Shown: one piece after another, positions 1 to 7,850 of the stretch
Numbering within the stretch: the first letter of the stretch is position 1
Layout of the letters: every line of letters begins with the position of its first letter
Source: JBBQWT01 sp038210375
GTDB taxonomy: Bacteria; Acidobacteriota; Terriglobia; Terriglobales; Acidobacteriaceae
DNA length: 64,000 nt
Reading direction: 5' to 3'
Assembly: GCA_038210375.1 (NCBI GenBank)
Contig: JBBQWT010000016.1
Location: 20,426-84,425 of the forward strand
Program-made: the position numbers and the translations under genes
Notes under the pieces: model-generated
Told to the model about the DNA's origin: nothing
What the model saw: only the letters and a program-made list of their open reading frames with translations
The model's database searches: none

Positions 1-182
1 TAGATGCCGAGGTACACGAAGCTCAGAGCATAGCTGAGGAAAACCGGCAAAAGCGGCCGGAGATCGGCGAGACCTGGGCCGTTCGGGGACTTCATTTCCA
101 GCACCATAATGGTGATGATGACGGCAAACACGCCATCACTGAAGGCCTCCATGCGGCCTTTGGTCATTGCTTTATGCTCCAT
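1..182 (-). CDS. TMEM175-family potassium channel-like membrane protein (N-terminal part, cut by window edge)
   Basis: Reading the minus strand from an ATG at 182 gives about 60 codons before the window ends. The protein starts MEHKAMTKGRMEAFSDGVFA and continues into a hydrophobic stretch and a second one (SYALSFVYLGI). The R-x-E-x-FSDGVFA motif in the first transmembrane helix is the hallmark of the TMEM175/DUF1211 family, whose bacterial members are lysosomal-type K+ channel homologues in the cytoplasmic membrane. Only the first helix and part of the second are visible, so selectivity cannot be judged. It lies upstream of nothing obviously related. Family assignment is confident; function is inferred from the family. 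Confidence 0.8.
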   Translation of the reverse strand, partial: MEHKAMTKGRMEAFSDGVFAVIITIMVLEMKSPNGPGLADLRPLLPVFLSYALSFVYLGI

Positions 183-326
183 CGGTATTTCGAGTGAACC
201 CACCGGTTTCAGTTCAGCAGACTGTTCAATCGCTGTGCAGGTATTGTTCCGCCACCGGGTGCGTCCAGTCGCCTGGAGGCGGCGGGGACGGAAGGAATGG
301 TCCCCACCCCTTCCCCCAAAACCGAT

Positions 327-590
327 CTACTCCGGCCCACGGCTTTGTTTGAAGAACTCATGATCGATGCGGTCGCGAAGGCGCCGGCTGAAACCGCCGG
401 GCAATTCAAACATCCTGCCATCGCCCACCAGGCAAACCACGTTGCGTGCGCCGTCGAGAATTGCGCTGCAGTGTTCGCACAATTCGAAATGCTCCTCTAA
501 TATGCGGCGCAGATCCTGATCTATATCGTTATCGATATAGTTCGAGATCTCTTTCCAGACGTCTTGACAGCTGATTTCGATTGTCGGCAC
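327..590 (-). CDS. Small zinc-finger anti-sigma factor
   Basis: An 87-residue cytoplasmic protein with a zf-HC2-type motif H-x3-C-x2-C (EHFELCEHC, about residues 33-41), preceded by a short helical segment (DLRRILEEHF). This is the zinc-binding anti-sigma (ZAS) signature. There is no transmembrane helix, so it would act as a soluble anti-sigma factor that binds its partner until redox or another stress releases it. It starts 2 bp after the stop of the ECF sigma gene upstream, which implies co-transcription and a cognate pair. The inducing signal cannot be read from the sequence. Confidence 0.8.
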   Translation of the reverse strand: MPTIEISCQDVWKEISNYIDNDIDQDLRRILEEHFELCEHCSAILDGARNVVCLVGDGRMFELPGGFSRRLRDRIDHEFFKQSRGPE

Positions 591-592
591 GG

Positions 593-1246
593 TTACCAGG
601 GCCTCACTTTCTTCCAGCTTCCATTTCCACTACTCCAACCGCCATCGATCCCGGGGGCCAGCGCGTCGCGCAACTGCAGCCGCGCGCGCAGCAGCCGGGT
701 CTTGGTGGCTCCTTCGGTGATTCCCAGGGCGGCGGCGGTTTCCACGATGCTCATGTTCTGCACATCCCTCAGAATAAATACCTCGCGGTACCGGGGAGCG
801 AGGGACGCGATGGCCTTCTCCAGTGCAGCTCGTACTTGCTTGTGTTCCAGTTCTTCAGAGGGGATGTTGCGCCAGTCGGCGAAGTCCCTCGGGATGTAAT
901 CGCCTTCCTCGCCGGTTTGAGATGCATCGAGCGAATCGTAAAGATGGTTCTTGTCTTTACGGATGCGCATGCGCGCTTCGTTTAACGTAATTTGGATTAG
1001 CCAGGTGCTGAACTTCGATTCCCGTCGAAATCCCTTCAGGTGCGCCAGGGCCTTGAGGATGGCTTCCTGGGCGACCTCCTCGGCGTCGCTTCTATTTCGC
1101 AGTATTGAATATGCCATCACAAATACAGCCCGCTCGTAGGGTTGAATCAAACTGTAGAAAGCTTCCTTATCGCCTTCGCAGACCTGCTCGATCAGAGCAT
1201 TTTCAGCTTCTTCGGCGGGGCGGGGCGGCTGCGCATTGGCGTTCAC
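593..1246 (-). CDS. ECF RNA polymerase sigma factor (RpoE-like)
   Basis: The 217-residue product has both sigma-70 domains of the extracytoplasmic-function class. Region 2 spans about residues 28-97, with the core-binding helix (RNRSDAEEVAQEAILKAL) and the -10 recognition segment (FSTWLIQITLNEARMRIRK). Region 4 spans about 142-197, with a helix-turn-helix (SIVETAAALGITEGATKTRL). There is no region 1 or 3, as usual for ECF factors. It is followed after 2 bp by a zinc-finger anti-sigma gene, so the pair probably forms an autoregulated stress module. The length fits the family. Targets are unknown. Confidence 0.93.
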   Translation of the reverse strand: MNANAQPPRPAEEAENALIEQVCEGDKEAFYSLIQPYERAVFVMAYSILRNRSDAEEVAQEAILKALAHLKGFRRESKFSTWLIQITLNEARMRIRKDKNHLYDSLDASQTGEEGDYIPRDFADWRNIPSEELEHKQVRAALEKAIASLAPRYREVFILRDVQNMSIVETAAALGITEGATKTRLLRARLQLRDALAPGIDGGWSSGNGSWKKVRPW

Positions 1247-1637
1247 AGATACTCGGGCTCCAGGTTCCAGCCGGTCAGCATGGAACGGAATTTATTCATC
1301 GTTCGACGCACCATGATGAGCGCCCCGCAGAAACAACCAAGGTTGCGATTCCCCAACATCACAAAAGTTTCATCAGCCCAGCATATCGCCGCCGATGTCC
1401 TGGCGATTTTGCTTTAGAGACGTGGGCTACCCTGAAGATGCCGGCTGCGCCAGATTGGCATCGCAAGTAGCCACCCGCGGTTGCACCCGATTAGACTCGC
1501 ATCTTACAATTCTGTAAAACTCCAGATCCGGGACTTGCCAATCAGTTCACTCTCTTTTTCTCTTGAAGATGGTGGTCGATACATTCAAATTGCGGCCTGG
1601 CCAACCGCCGCGGCTACATGATCAGAGAACACACTAA
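1247..1637. other. Intergenic region between divergent sigma-factor and nitrilase genes
   Basis: About 390 bp separate the start of the minus-strand ECF sigma gene from the plus-strand nitrilase gene, so promoters for both should lie here. Short ORFs in this stretch have no recognisable protein features and I do not call them. I see no clear ECF-type -35/-10 pair (AAC/CGT) that I would defend, no RNA gene and no strong hairpin. Confidence 0.5.
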
Positions 1638-2600
1638 ATGACCCCATCTTCCCCTCCCGCACTGTCCGTCCCCGATCGCCGTATCAAGGTTGCGATTGCA
1701 CAGGCCGAGCCGGTCTATATGAATAAGGACGCCAGTCTCACTAAGGCGCTGGGCCTGATCCAAACCGCACACCAGAAAGATGTTGAATTACTGGCCTTCG
1801 GCGAAACCTGGCTTCCCGGCTATCCCGCATGGCTGGACGTGTGTCCCCAGGCAGCGTTTTGGAACCATTCGCCCAGCAAACAGGTTTTTGCCCGGCTGCG
1901 GCAAAATAGCATCGCGGTGCCCGGCCCGGAATCGCGGGCCCTGTGCGAAATTGCCGGCGACCTGAAGATGGCGATCATGATGGGCATTAACGAGCGGGTG
2001 GATTCAGGCCCCGGCAACGGCACTTTGTACAACAGCATCCTGACTTTCACCGCGGAAGGCGAACTGGGAAACCACCACCGCAAGCTGGTGCCTACCTACA
2101 CCGAGCGCCTGGTCTGGGGAAACGGCGATGGCAGTGGCTTGAATTCGGTGAACTCGCGCGGCGTTCGCATCGGCGGCCTGATCTGCTGGGAACATTGGAT
2201 GCCGCTGGCCCGCATGGCAATGCACAACGCCGGTGAATGCATTCACGTTGCCCTATGGCCCACGGTGCACGGCCTGCATCAACTGGCCAGCCGCCACTAT
2301 GCGTTCGAGGGCAGATGTTTCGTGCTGGCGGCAGGCTTATTAATGCAAAGACGCGATCTGCCTGCGGAGCTCTTACCGGATATGCCGCCCGAGGGGGCCG
2401 GTGAATGGGTGGAGCGCGGAGGCAGCGCCATCATTGCGCCCGACACCCGCTACATCGTTGAACCGGTATTCGAGCGCGAAGAACTGATCATCGCCGACCT
2501 GGATCTTTCCGAAATCGACCAGGAGGTCATGGCGATGGACGTTTCCGGCCACTATGCCCGCCCCGATGTGTTTACGTTCGAGACCAGAATAAAAAAATAA
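1638..2600 (+). CDS. Nitrilase / carbon-nitrogen hydrolase
   Basis: A 320-residue nitrilase-superfamily enzyme with the full catalytic triad: Glu56 in AFGETWLPGYP, Lys149 in HHRKLVPTYTERL and Cys183 in GLICWEHWMPL. The CWE(H/N)-x-MPL context around the cysteine is typical of branch-1 nitrilases, which hydrolyse organic nitriles to carboxylic acids and ammonia in the cytosol. Arylacetonitrilases and aliphatic nitrilases share this context, so substrate class is open. No nitrile hydratase, amidase or regulator sits next to it. The ATG at 1638 gives a normal N-terminus (KVAIAQAEP begins the first beta strand). It ends directly at a strong terminator. Confidence 0.9.
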   Translation: MTPSSPPALSVPDRRIKVAIAQAEPVYMNKDASLTKALGLIQTAHQKDVELLAFGETWLPGYPAWLDVCPQAAFWNHSPSKQVFARLRQNSIAVPGPESRALCEIAGDLKMAIMMGINERVDSGPGNGTLYNSILTFTAEGELGNHHRKLVPTYTERLVWGNGDGSGLNSVNSRGVRIGGLICWEHWMPLARMAMHNAGECIHVALWPTVHGLHQLASRHYAFEGRCFVLAAGLLMQRRDLPAELLPDMPPEGAGEWVERGGSAIIAPDTRYIVEPVFEREELIIADLDLSEIDQEVMAMDVSGHYARPDVFTFETRIKK

Positions 2601-2629
2601 CAGGCCGGGCAATTCCGGCCTGTTTTTTT
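2591..2629. terminator. Bidirectional rho-independent terminator
   Basis: A perfect 10-bp stem (2599-2608 with 2615-2624, AACAGGCCGG/CCGGCCTGTT) closes a 6-nt loop. It is followed by a run of T on the plus strand and preceded by a run of A, which acts as the T tail on the minus strand. It therefore serves both the nitrilase gene, whose stop overlaps it, and the convergent thioredoxin-fold gene ending at 2642. Confidence 0.93.
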
Positions 2630-2641
2630 CGACTTCAAGAT

Positions 2642-3088
2642 TTACTGCAAAGCTTTATCGAGAATGGCGGAGATTTTCTCCGATGGAACTTCGCCCGCCG
2701 AGTTGTAAACCGCGTCGCCATTGCTGTTAAGAACGACCACGTGCGGTATTGATCCCTGGTAAAACTTCTTGACCAGTTGCTGCTGGGCATCGGACCGTTT
2801 CTGGTCGAGGTCAACGACCACAAAATTCACTCTCCCTTTATATTTCTCATAGAGCTCAACCGTGCGCTTCGCCTGGCGCTTGGAATTGAAGCAGCCTTCC
2901 CCGTAAATAATGACGTAGTTGGGTTTGCCGGCTAGTGCCCCCGCCGTGGGGTTATCGCTGCTGATGAGCGGGCCATCGAGACTATCGCTGCTGTAATTCA
3001 GCCTCTGGTTGAGTTTCAGGTTATCAGCGGAAAAGGAACTGGCCCCGAGCAGCAGGGTCAAGGCCGAAAGTGCGAGTAAATTTTTCAT
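2642..3088 (-). CDS. Secreted thioredoxin-fold protein with a single active-site cysteine
   Basis: The likely start is the ATG at 3088, preceded by a GGAGAGA ribosome site, which exposes a signal peptide (MKNLLALSALTLLLGASSFSA). A longer in-frame reading to 3184 exists but overlaps the upstream gene. The mature protein has a thioredoxin-like layout: a strand then GEGCFNSKRQ (Cys66, Ser69), a helix, the strand VNFVVVDLDQ and a cis-Pro-like GSIPHVVVL (Pro115). The active-site position is C-x-x-S, not C-x-x-C, so it could isomerise or bind thiols but not act as a standard dithiol oxidoreductase. It follows a CxxC thioredoxin-domain gene by 16 bp, so the two probably work together in the periplasm. 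Confidence 0.75.
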   Translation of the reverse strand: MKNLLALSALTLLLGASSFSADNLKLNQRLNYSSDSLDGPLISSDNPTAGALAGKPNYVIIYGEGCFNSKRQAKRTVELYEKYKGRVNFVVVDLDQKRSDAQQQLVKKFYQGSIPHVVVLNSNGDAVYNSAGEVPSEKISAILDKALQ

Positions 3089-3104
3089 GTGCTCTCTCCA
3101 TTCA

Positions 3105-3731
3105 TCAATTTGAAAATTGCGAAAAATGTTTTTTGCCCGGCTGATCAAGCCCGGAAATTTTCTCCGCCTGCTTAAGGTCCCCAATATTCAACTGGTAGCT
3201 GTTGGCATGGAGCGTCTTCTCGTCCAGGAATATCCGCAGGGCTTCCGCCAGCGTCTCTTTGAGCGACGCCTTGTCCGGGGTACGCACCGGCGGCAGATAT
3301 CCAGCTCCGTAGTAGAGCTCACCCCGAGGGGTAATGAATGAGGTTAACGGCAGCCCGGCCGGCAGGTTCAAGAACGCCTGTGCCCGCTGCAGTTGGGCCA
3401 CCAGCAGCCCCGCCTGATCGTAATCAACCTTGACCGCGACAAAGTGCAGATTGATATAGGCCGCGGTCTCGGGAACCGTGTAACTTTCCTTATCCATGCG
3501 AGCGCACCAGGGGCACCAGATAGCGCCGACATCCAGCAGAATTGGCCGGTGCGAGCGTTGCGCTTCGGCAAACGCTTCTTTGCCGAACGGCCGCCAATCG
3601 ACCGGCTGGTACACCGCTCTCCTCAGGTATTCGGAACGCTGCGTCTGCAGGTGGTTTGGTGTCTGTGCGCAAACTGGAAACGATGCTAATGCAAGCATTG
3701 CGCCGATTCGCATTTTCCTGCGTAATTCCAT
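3105..3731 (-). CDS. Secreted DUF255/thioredoxin-domain protein
   Basis: About 208 residues from the ATG at 3731. A second ATG at 3713, with an AGGA just upstream, would also give the signal peptide MRIGAMLALASFPVCAQ. The domain has W-R-P-F-G-x-E-A-F-x-E-A near residues 46-57 and IWCPWCARMDKESY with Cys73 and Cys76, the pattern of the N-terminal thioredoxin domain of YyaL/DUF255 proteins. The (alpha/alpha)6 part of full-length YyaL is absent. It lies 16 bp upstream of the single-Cys thioredoxin-fold gene and is probably co-transcribed. A role in periplasmic disulfide handling is inference. An N-terminal extension to 3923 is possible but lacks a good start. Confidence 0.75.
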   Translation of the reverse strand: MELRRKMRIGAMLALASFPVCAQTPNHLQTQRSEYLRRAVYQPVDWRPFGKEAFAEAQRSHRPILLDVGAIWCPWCARMDKESYTVPETAAYINLHFVAVKVDYDQAGLLVAQLQRAQAFLNLPAGLPLTSFITPRGELYYGAGYLPPVRTPDKASLKETLAEALRIFLDEKTLHANSYQLNIGDLKQAEKISGLDQPGKKHFSQFSN

Positions 3732-3839
3732 TTGGACGATGTGATTCGCGGGCTGGTGAAAAGTTTCGCAGGCGCGTGAAATTTTCCACCGCCCGCGGAT
3801 TGTGAAACTTCTGACCGCCATGGAAGTCTCACGCCGCAT

Positions 3840-4367
3840 ATGCAAACTTTGACTAACGAACAAGCCGGGGTAAGTACTGATAATTTCTTCGGATCTGTAG
3901 TGGGAGCGGAACCATTGCTGCAAGGTACCGGAGTCATGGTTTCCCGCTATGGACTCGTCGTGGTGTTGCTGCTGATTGGAGTCTTGAAGTTCACTTCCGC
4001 GGAAGCAGCGGGCATCCGGCCATTAATTGCGAACAGCCCACTGATGTCCTGGATGTACCATTGGCTCAGCGTGCAAGCGGCTTCGAACTTGATCGGCACC
4101 ATCGAGATCACGGTCGCCATCCTGCTGGCATTGCGCCCGATATTTCCCAGGGCGTCGTTCTTCGGCAGCCTGGGAGCCATCGCGACGTTTCTGTTGACGC
4201 TAAGCTTCTTGTTTTCCACTCCTGGCGCCATGCATTTTAGCCATGGCTTCCCGGTGCTGGGGAATGCGGGGCAATTTTTGATCAAGGACTTAGTCTTGTT
4301 GGGAGCGTCCATCTGGACTGCCGCCGAAGCGTCCCGCGCGCTCGGTTTGCCCAGTGCGGCCGGGTAG
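3840..4367 (+). CDS. DUF417 (YkgB/RclC-like) inner-membrane protein
   Basis: A 175-residue protein with four hydrophobic segments and DUF417-typical stretches (LLIGVLKFTSAEAAGIRPLIANSPLMSW; TPGAMHFSHGFPVLGNAGQFLIKDL; each shown in part). In E. coli the relative RclC belongs to the reactive-chlorine resistance operon; biochemical activity is unknown. No rclA, rclB or rclR relative is visible nearby, so the same role cannot be assumed. The 5' end overlaps the reading-frame extension of the divergent DUF255 gene, which argues for the shorter start of that gene. An internal start near MVSRYGL would trim an unusual N-terminus of about 32 residues. Confidence 0.8.
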   Translation: MQTLTNEQAGVSTDNFFGSVVGAEPLLQGTGVMVSRYGLVVVLLLIGVLKFTSAEAAGIRPLIANSPLMSWMYHWLSVQAASNLIGTIEITVAILLALRPIFPRASFFGSLGAIATFLLTLSFLFSTPGAMHFSHGFPVLGNAGQFLIKDLVLLGASIWTAAEASRALGLPSAAG

Positions 4368-4397
4368 CGGACCCGTTTGCCTGTCTTGGCGTGCTTT

Positions 4398-5780
4398 TCA
4401 GAAATCCGCTGATTTGCCGCAGCCATCATTGGCTTGCGTGGGTTTAAACATTTCCCTGGTTACACGAGGGTTATGGGCGTAACGATCGTGCGCCTTGGTG
4501 GGACTTTCGAAAAGCCAGAACCAGTGGGTAGCGTTCTTCACGTTGCGATTGTGGACGCAGACCGATGACAGCGTGGGCACCTCCCAGGTGAGCAGATCGC
4601 TGGGATCGTTCCACGCGATGATTTGCGGCGGGGCGGCGTCTTTAAGTTTGGTTCCGGCGCTGAGCAAGTAGGCGGTGCGCAGCCGGCCCCAGTTTTCGAG
4701 GTGCGCAGTCATATCTCCACTGAGAGTGATGTCGAGGTCGGCCAGTTCCAGCAGGCGCAATTGATTCGCGAAGAAATAGACCATCGATGTGTGGCTCAGG
4801 ATGTCGGTGAAGGTTCCCTGATTTTGTTCCAACGCCGGGGGGTTAAGGCGGGCGGCTTGCACGTCGAGCGCGGAGAAAATCAAGTAGCTGCCCAGGCTGT
4901 GGGAAACGATGACAAACTCCTGCTCCGGGCTGAGCGCCACCGGGCCTCCCCGGGAACCGTTGAGAGTCACACGCGTCGATTTCAGGACCAACTGGCGAAT
5001 TCCCGCGAGCAGATAAGGACGCAGCGGTCCCACCGCGATCATGGCGTCTGAAAATCCCCAGTCGAGGATGCTGTTCTTGAGAGCGCGATTGACCAGCGCC
5101 CCGCGTAGCGGCATGCGGTTGAGTCGCTGCACATCCTCAGGTTGAATCCACGCGTAGGACACAAACCTGCCGGGAGCGGCCTTGTCCACTTCAGATTTAG
5201 CGCAGAGATTCAGGCGTTTCGTGTTGGGACCGACCAGGCGCGCATCACTCTCGACGATCTGGCGGCACTTGAGGGCAAAGACCAGCGGCCACCAGTTAAT
5301 TTCATCGACGTAAACCGTGGGTCCGCTCTTGCGGGTCAAATTCCAATGGTCAACATAAGGCGCGGAAGCGTTCCACTCCGCGGGTGTGTTCTTGTCCCAG
5401 ACCGGGTGGCCGAGATAGGCAAGGCCCGGGGGCGGGGCGTCGAGCGCGAATACCCCTTCGTCGGCATACTCGCGCGTATCCAGTTCGCCGGCCAGCGAAT
5501 TGCAATTCCCCAAGTGCTCGCAGATGCTCTTGCGAAGCCCCCAGGAATCGAAGTCGCGAGGACCGTCAGACGACATGCCATGTACATATAAAATGTGCAG
5601 CTGTTCTTGATAAGAGCGATCCAGTGAATCCGACAGCGATGAGCTGGGCTGGCTTGCTTTGCCGCGGGCCGCCCCCATCGCGATCGCAGTCACCGGAAGG
5701 AAGACCGCAATCAGTACTCCGGCACAAACCCTGCTCCAACTCAGAACTACGGTCATGAATCTCAGGTGTGCTCTGCTCAA
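4398..5780 (-). CDS. Secreted alpha/beta-hydrolase-like protein
   Basis: A 460-residue protein with an N-terminal membrane or signal segment (VCAGVLIAVFLPVTAIA). It has an oxyanion-type HGM motif after a strand (ILYVHGMSSDG, about residues 63-73) and a nucleophile-elbow-like segment FVIVSHSLGSYL with Ser295. The elbow is S-H-S-L-G rather than G-x-S-x-G, a variant also seen in some lipases. A late His-x-D/H partner cannot be assigned with certainty. It would act in the periplasm or be membrane-anchored. I do not recognise a named family; the fold call is moderately sure and the substrate is unknown. Confidence 0.6.
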   Translation of the reverse strand: MSRAHLRFMTVVLSWSRVCAGVLIAVFLPVTAIAMGAARGKASQPSSSLSDSLDRSYQEQLHILYVHGMSSDGPRDFDSWGLRKSICEHLGNCNSLAGELDTREYADEGVFALDAPPPGLAYLGHPVWDKNTPAEWNASAPYVDHWNLTRKSGPTVYVDEINWWPLVFALKCRQIVESDARLVGPNTKRLNLCAKSEVDKAAPGRFVSYAWIQPEDVQRLNRMPLRGALVNRALKNSILDWGFSDAMIAVGPLRPYLLAGIRQLVLKSTRVTLNGSRGGPVALSPEQEFVIVSHSLGSYLIFSALDVQAARLNPPALEQNQGTFTDILSHTSMVYFFANQLRLLELADLDITLSGDMTAHLENWGRLRTAYLLSAGTKLKDAAPPQIIAWNDPSDLLTWEVPTLSSVCVHNRNVKNATHWFWLFESPTKAHDRYAHNPRVTREMFKPTQANDGCGKSADF

Positions 5781-6250
5781 ATTACATCCCTGGTAAAACC
5801 GCCTCAGAATAACATGGAGCGGCGCCGGCTTTTATGCCGGCAGCGTACATCGGAGTCTGTGGCGGAGCTAGATTACCCTGGAAGGAGGGTAGATTTTTCG
5901 CTGGGAACAGGGGCATCCAAGCCGCTGAAAAACGGGCTATGAGACATAGGGCCTTCGGCCGGTGGCGCCGCATGAATCATGATTGCGGCGTGAGCCGAAC
6001 AGTACGAATCCATTTGGGGGAAGCAGCTCGACCAGCTCGCAGCGGATTATTGCTCATGAGGTTACGATGAACGGCCTAATCGTCGCTGTCCTCGATTCGA
6101 TTGTCTTTAAAACCGCGCTGCCAGATCGCAAGTTGGAGGGCCCTTCTTTGTTCCTCGATATGAATAGCTACTATGTATAATGACGCCGATGTCCTTCCTG
6201 GAACAGAGATCGGACCCAGCAAATCGTTTGCGCTCGACTTGTAGCCGCCA
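5781..6250. other. Intergenic region without a convincing gene
   Basis: About 470 bp. Small ORFs here carry no recognisable motif. A GCCGGC-TTTTAT-GCCGGC hairpin near 5826 is short and has no T tail. A TATAAT-like hexamer lies near 6175-6180 upstream of the ClpN-like gene, but no matching -35 at standard spacing convinces me. Confidence 0.4.
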
Positions 6251-6742
6251 ATGGGGATTGTTGTCATGTTTGAGAGGTACTCACTTCGCGCCAGGCAATT
6301 GATATTTCTAGCGCGCTATGAGGCAGGGCGGCGTGGTGCTCAACAGATCGATATTGATGATTTTCTCTGGGCGTTTGTGCTTGAAGACCAGGGGCACGCT
6401 GTCGAGTTCCCTGAATTTGGACGGATGCACTCCCAAGACACGACTCATAAGCCATTTCTGAGCGGTGACCTTGCAGCTAAGCTGCAGGATCAAATCAAGC
6501 AGGTGCTCGCTCGCTCGACGCCGCCTCGCGCTACCAGCGATGATATGGCGATGTCTTCCGGGCTCAAGCGGGTTCTAGGCAACGCCGCTGAACTTGCAAA
6601 GAGCCTGGAACATAAAGTGATTCAACCCCTCCACATTCTTGCTGCCGCGGTGGGAGGAGACGCGGTTAGCCCTGGAGTTGAGGCGGTACGCGATTCCGGA
6701 GTTACTCAAGACGCCGTACTCCGGGCGATAGAGGAGGAGTGA
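6251..6742 (+). CDS. Stand-alone Clp N-terminal domain protein
   Basis: A 163-residue protein made only of the Clp repeat (ClpN) domain. It opens with FERYSLRARQLIFLARYEAG and a second helical repeat follows (LKRVLGNAAELAKSLEHKVI then QPLHILAAAV). In ClpA/ClpB/ClpC this domain binds substrates and adaptors in front of the AAA+ modules; here no Walker motif follows. It may act as a free adaptor or decoy for a Clp ATPase, which is inference. Translation may start at 6251 or at the ATG 15 bp later (MFERYS), which matches the usual family N-terminus. The next gene, a patatin, is on the same strand 199 bp downstream. Confidence 0.8.
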   Translation: MGIVVMFERYSLRARQLIFLARYEAGRRGAQQIDIDDFLWAFVLEDQGHAVEFPEFGRMHSQDTTHKPFLSGDLAAKLQDQIKQVLARSTPPRATSDDMAMSSGLKRVLGNAAELAKSLEHKVIQPLHILAAAVGGDAVSPGVEAVRDSGVTQDAVLRAIEEE

Positions 6743-6941
6743 CTCCAACCTGGCGCCAGGAGTTGTGCAGGTGGATGGGTATTCTCGCCGCAGTTAAACT
6801 TGATTGCCGTTCGAGAAATCACGTGCCGCAAACTTGACTTCTCGCCGCGCGGCAAGACCCTCGCTTGCTCAGCAGATGCTTCGTTGAACTGAAATTTTGC
6901 CGTCGCCATAACCGCGCTACGCAATATCCCCCTTCATTACC

Positions 6942-7676
6942 ATGCAGCCAAAAACCACACGTCGCGTCGGCCTCGCTTTAAGTGGCGGATCGTTTCGGGG
7001 GATGGCCCATATCGGAGTGCTCAGAGTTCTGGCGCGGCAGCATTTGACCCCAGACATAATAGCGGGCACGAGTATAGGAAGCTTGATCGGCGCTCTCTAC
7101 GCTTCCGGCAAAGATGCCGATGCGATTCAAGCTTTGGCGGAGGAAGTTTTCTGGCCCAACCTCCTGTTGCCGGGACGGCTTCTGGCTTTTTGCCGGAAGT
7201 ATCTCCCCCGGGAATTTTATGACCTGCAGATTCCCTTACATGTAGTTGTGACTGCGATGCCGGCGAGACATTCGGTTGTGCTGGAATCCGGCGACCTCGC
7301 CAGTGCAATTGAAGCGAGCTGTGCCATGCCATGGTTGAGACGCACGGTTTTGATAGGTTCAGAGTTGTACATGGATGGAGGGATGACTTGCATTCTGCCT
7401 TCGCAAGTATGTCGCGCGCGGGAATGTCGCACAGTAATAGGTTCCGATGTGTGGCTGCGTGGTTCGCTGGGACGGAGGTTCCGAGTAACTATGAGAGGAG
7501 GTTTCGCAAATGCAATCTACACACGGCAGTACATCGACTCGGCCAGTGGATGCGATGTCCTGATTCAGCCTGCTATTCCGCTATTAGGTATGTTCCCAAC
7601 TCGCCGGGGGAAGAGACTCATCGTTAAGAGTGGTGAACTGGCTGCGAGGGCAGCTCTCTCGAACTTCACAGGATAA
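6942..7676 (+). CDS. Patatin-like phospholipase (RssA/YchK-like)
   Basis: A 244-residue patatin domain with all catalytic features: the oxyanion loop LSGGSFRG (about residues 13-20), the nucleophile Ser44 in AGTSIGSLIGA and the catalytic Asp145 in YMDGGM. There is no signal peptide or membrane helix, so it is probably a cytosolic or peripheral lipid acyl hydrolase. The length fits the compact bacterial patatins. The middle helical part is somewhat short compared with RssA. The substrate is unknown. It follows the ClpN-domain gene but the 199-bp gap makes a shared operon uncertain. Confidence 0.88.
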   Translation: MQPKTTRRVGLALSGGSFRGMAHIGVLRVLARQHLTPDIIAGTSIGSLIGALYASGKDADAIQALAEEVFWPNLLLPGRLLAFCRKYLPREFYDLQIPLHVVVTAMPARHSVVLESGDLASAIEASCAMPWLRRTVLIGSELYMDGGMTCILPSQVCRARECRTVIGSDVWLRGSLGRRFRVTMRGGFANAIYTRQYIDSASGCDVLIQPAIPLLGMFPTRRGKRLIVKSGELAARAALSNFTG

Positions 7677-7850
7677 TGACAGTGGGCGATGTCCGAACCA
7701 GGTCATCGCCGGATTTGATCAAATCAACAACTCATCCCATTTGTCGCAGGCTTATTTCCAGCCCGTTGCCAGTGGCTCGCTCCGGTCGGGAATATAACCA
7801 CTATCGGTCGAAATTGGGGTTGAATCGCCGTACCTGGTGTCTAATGACCT

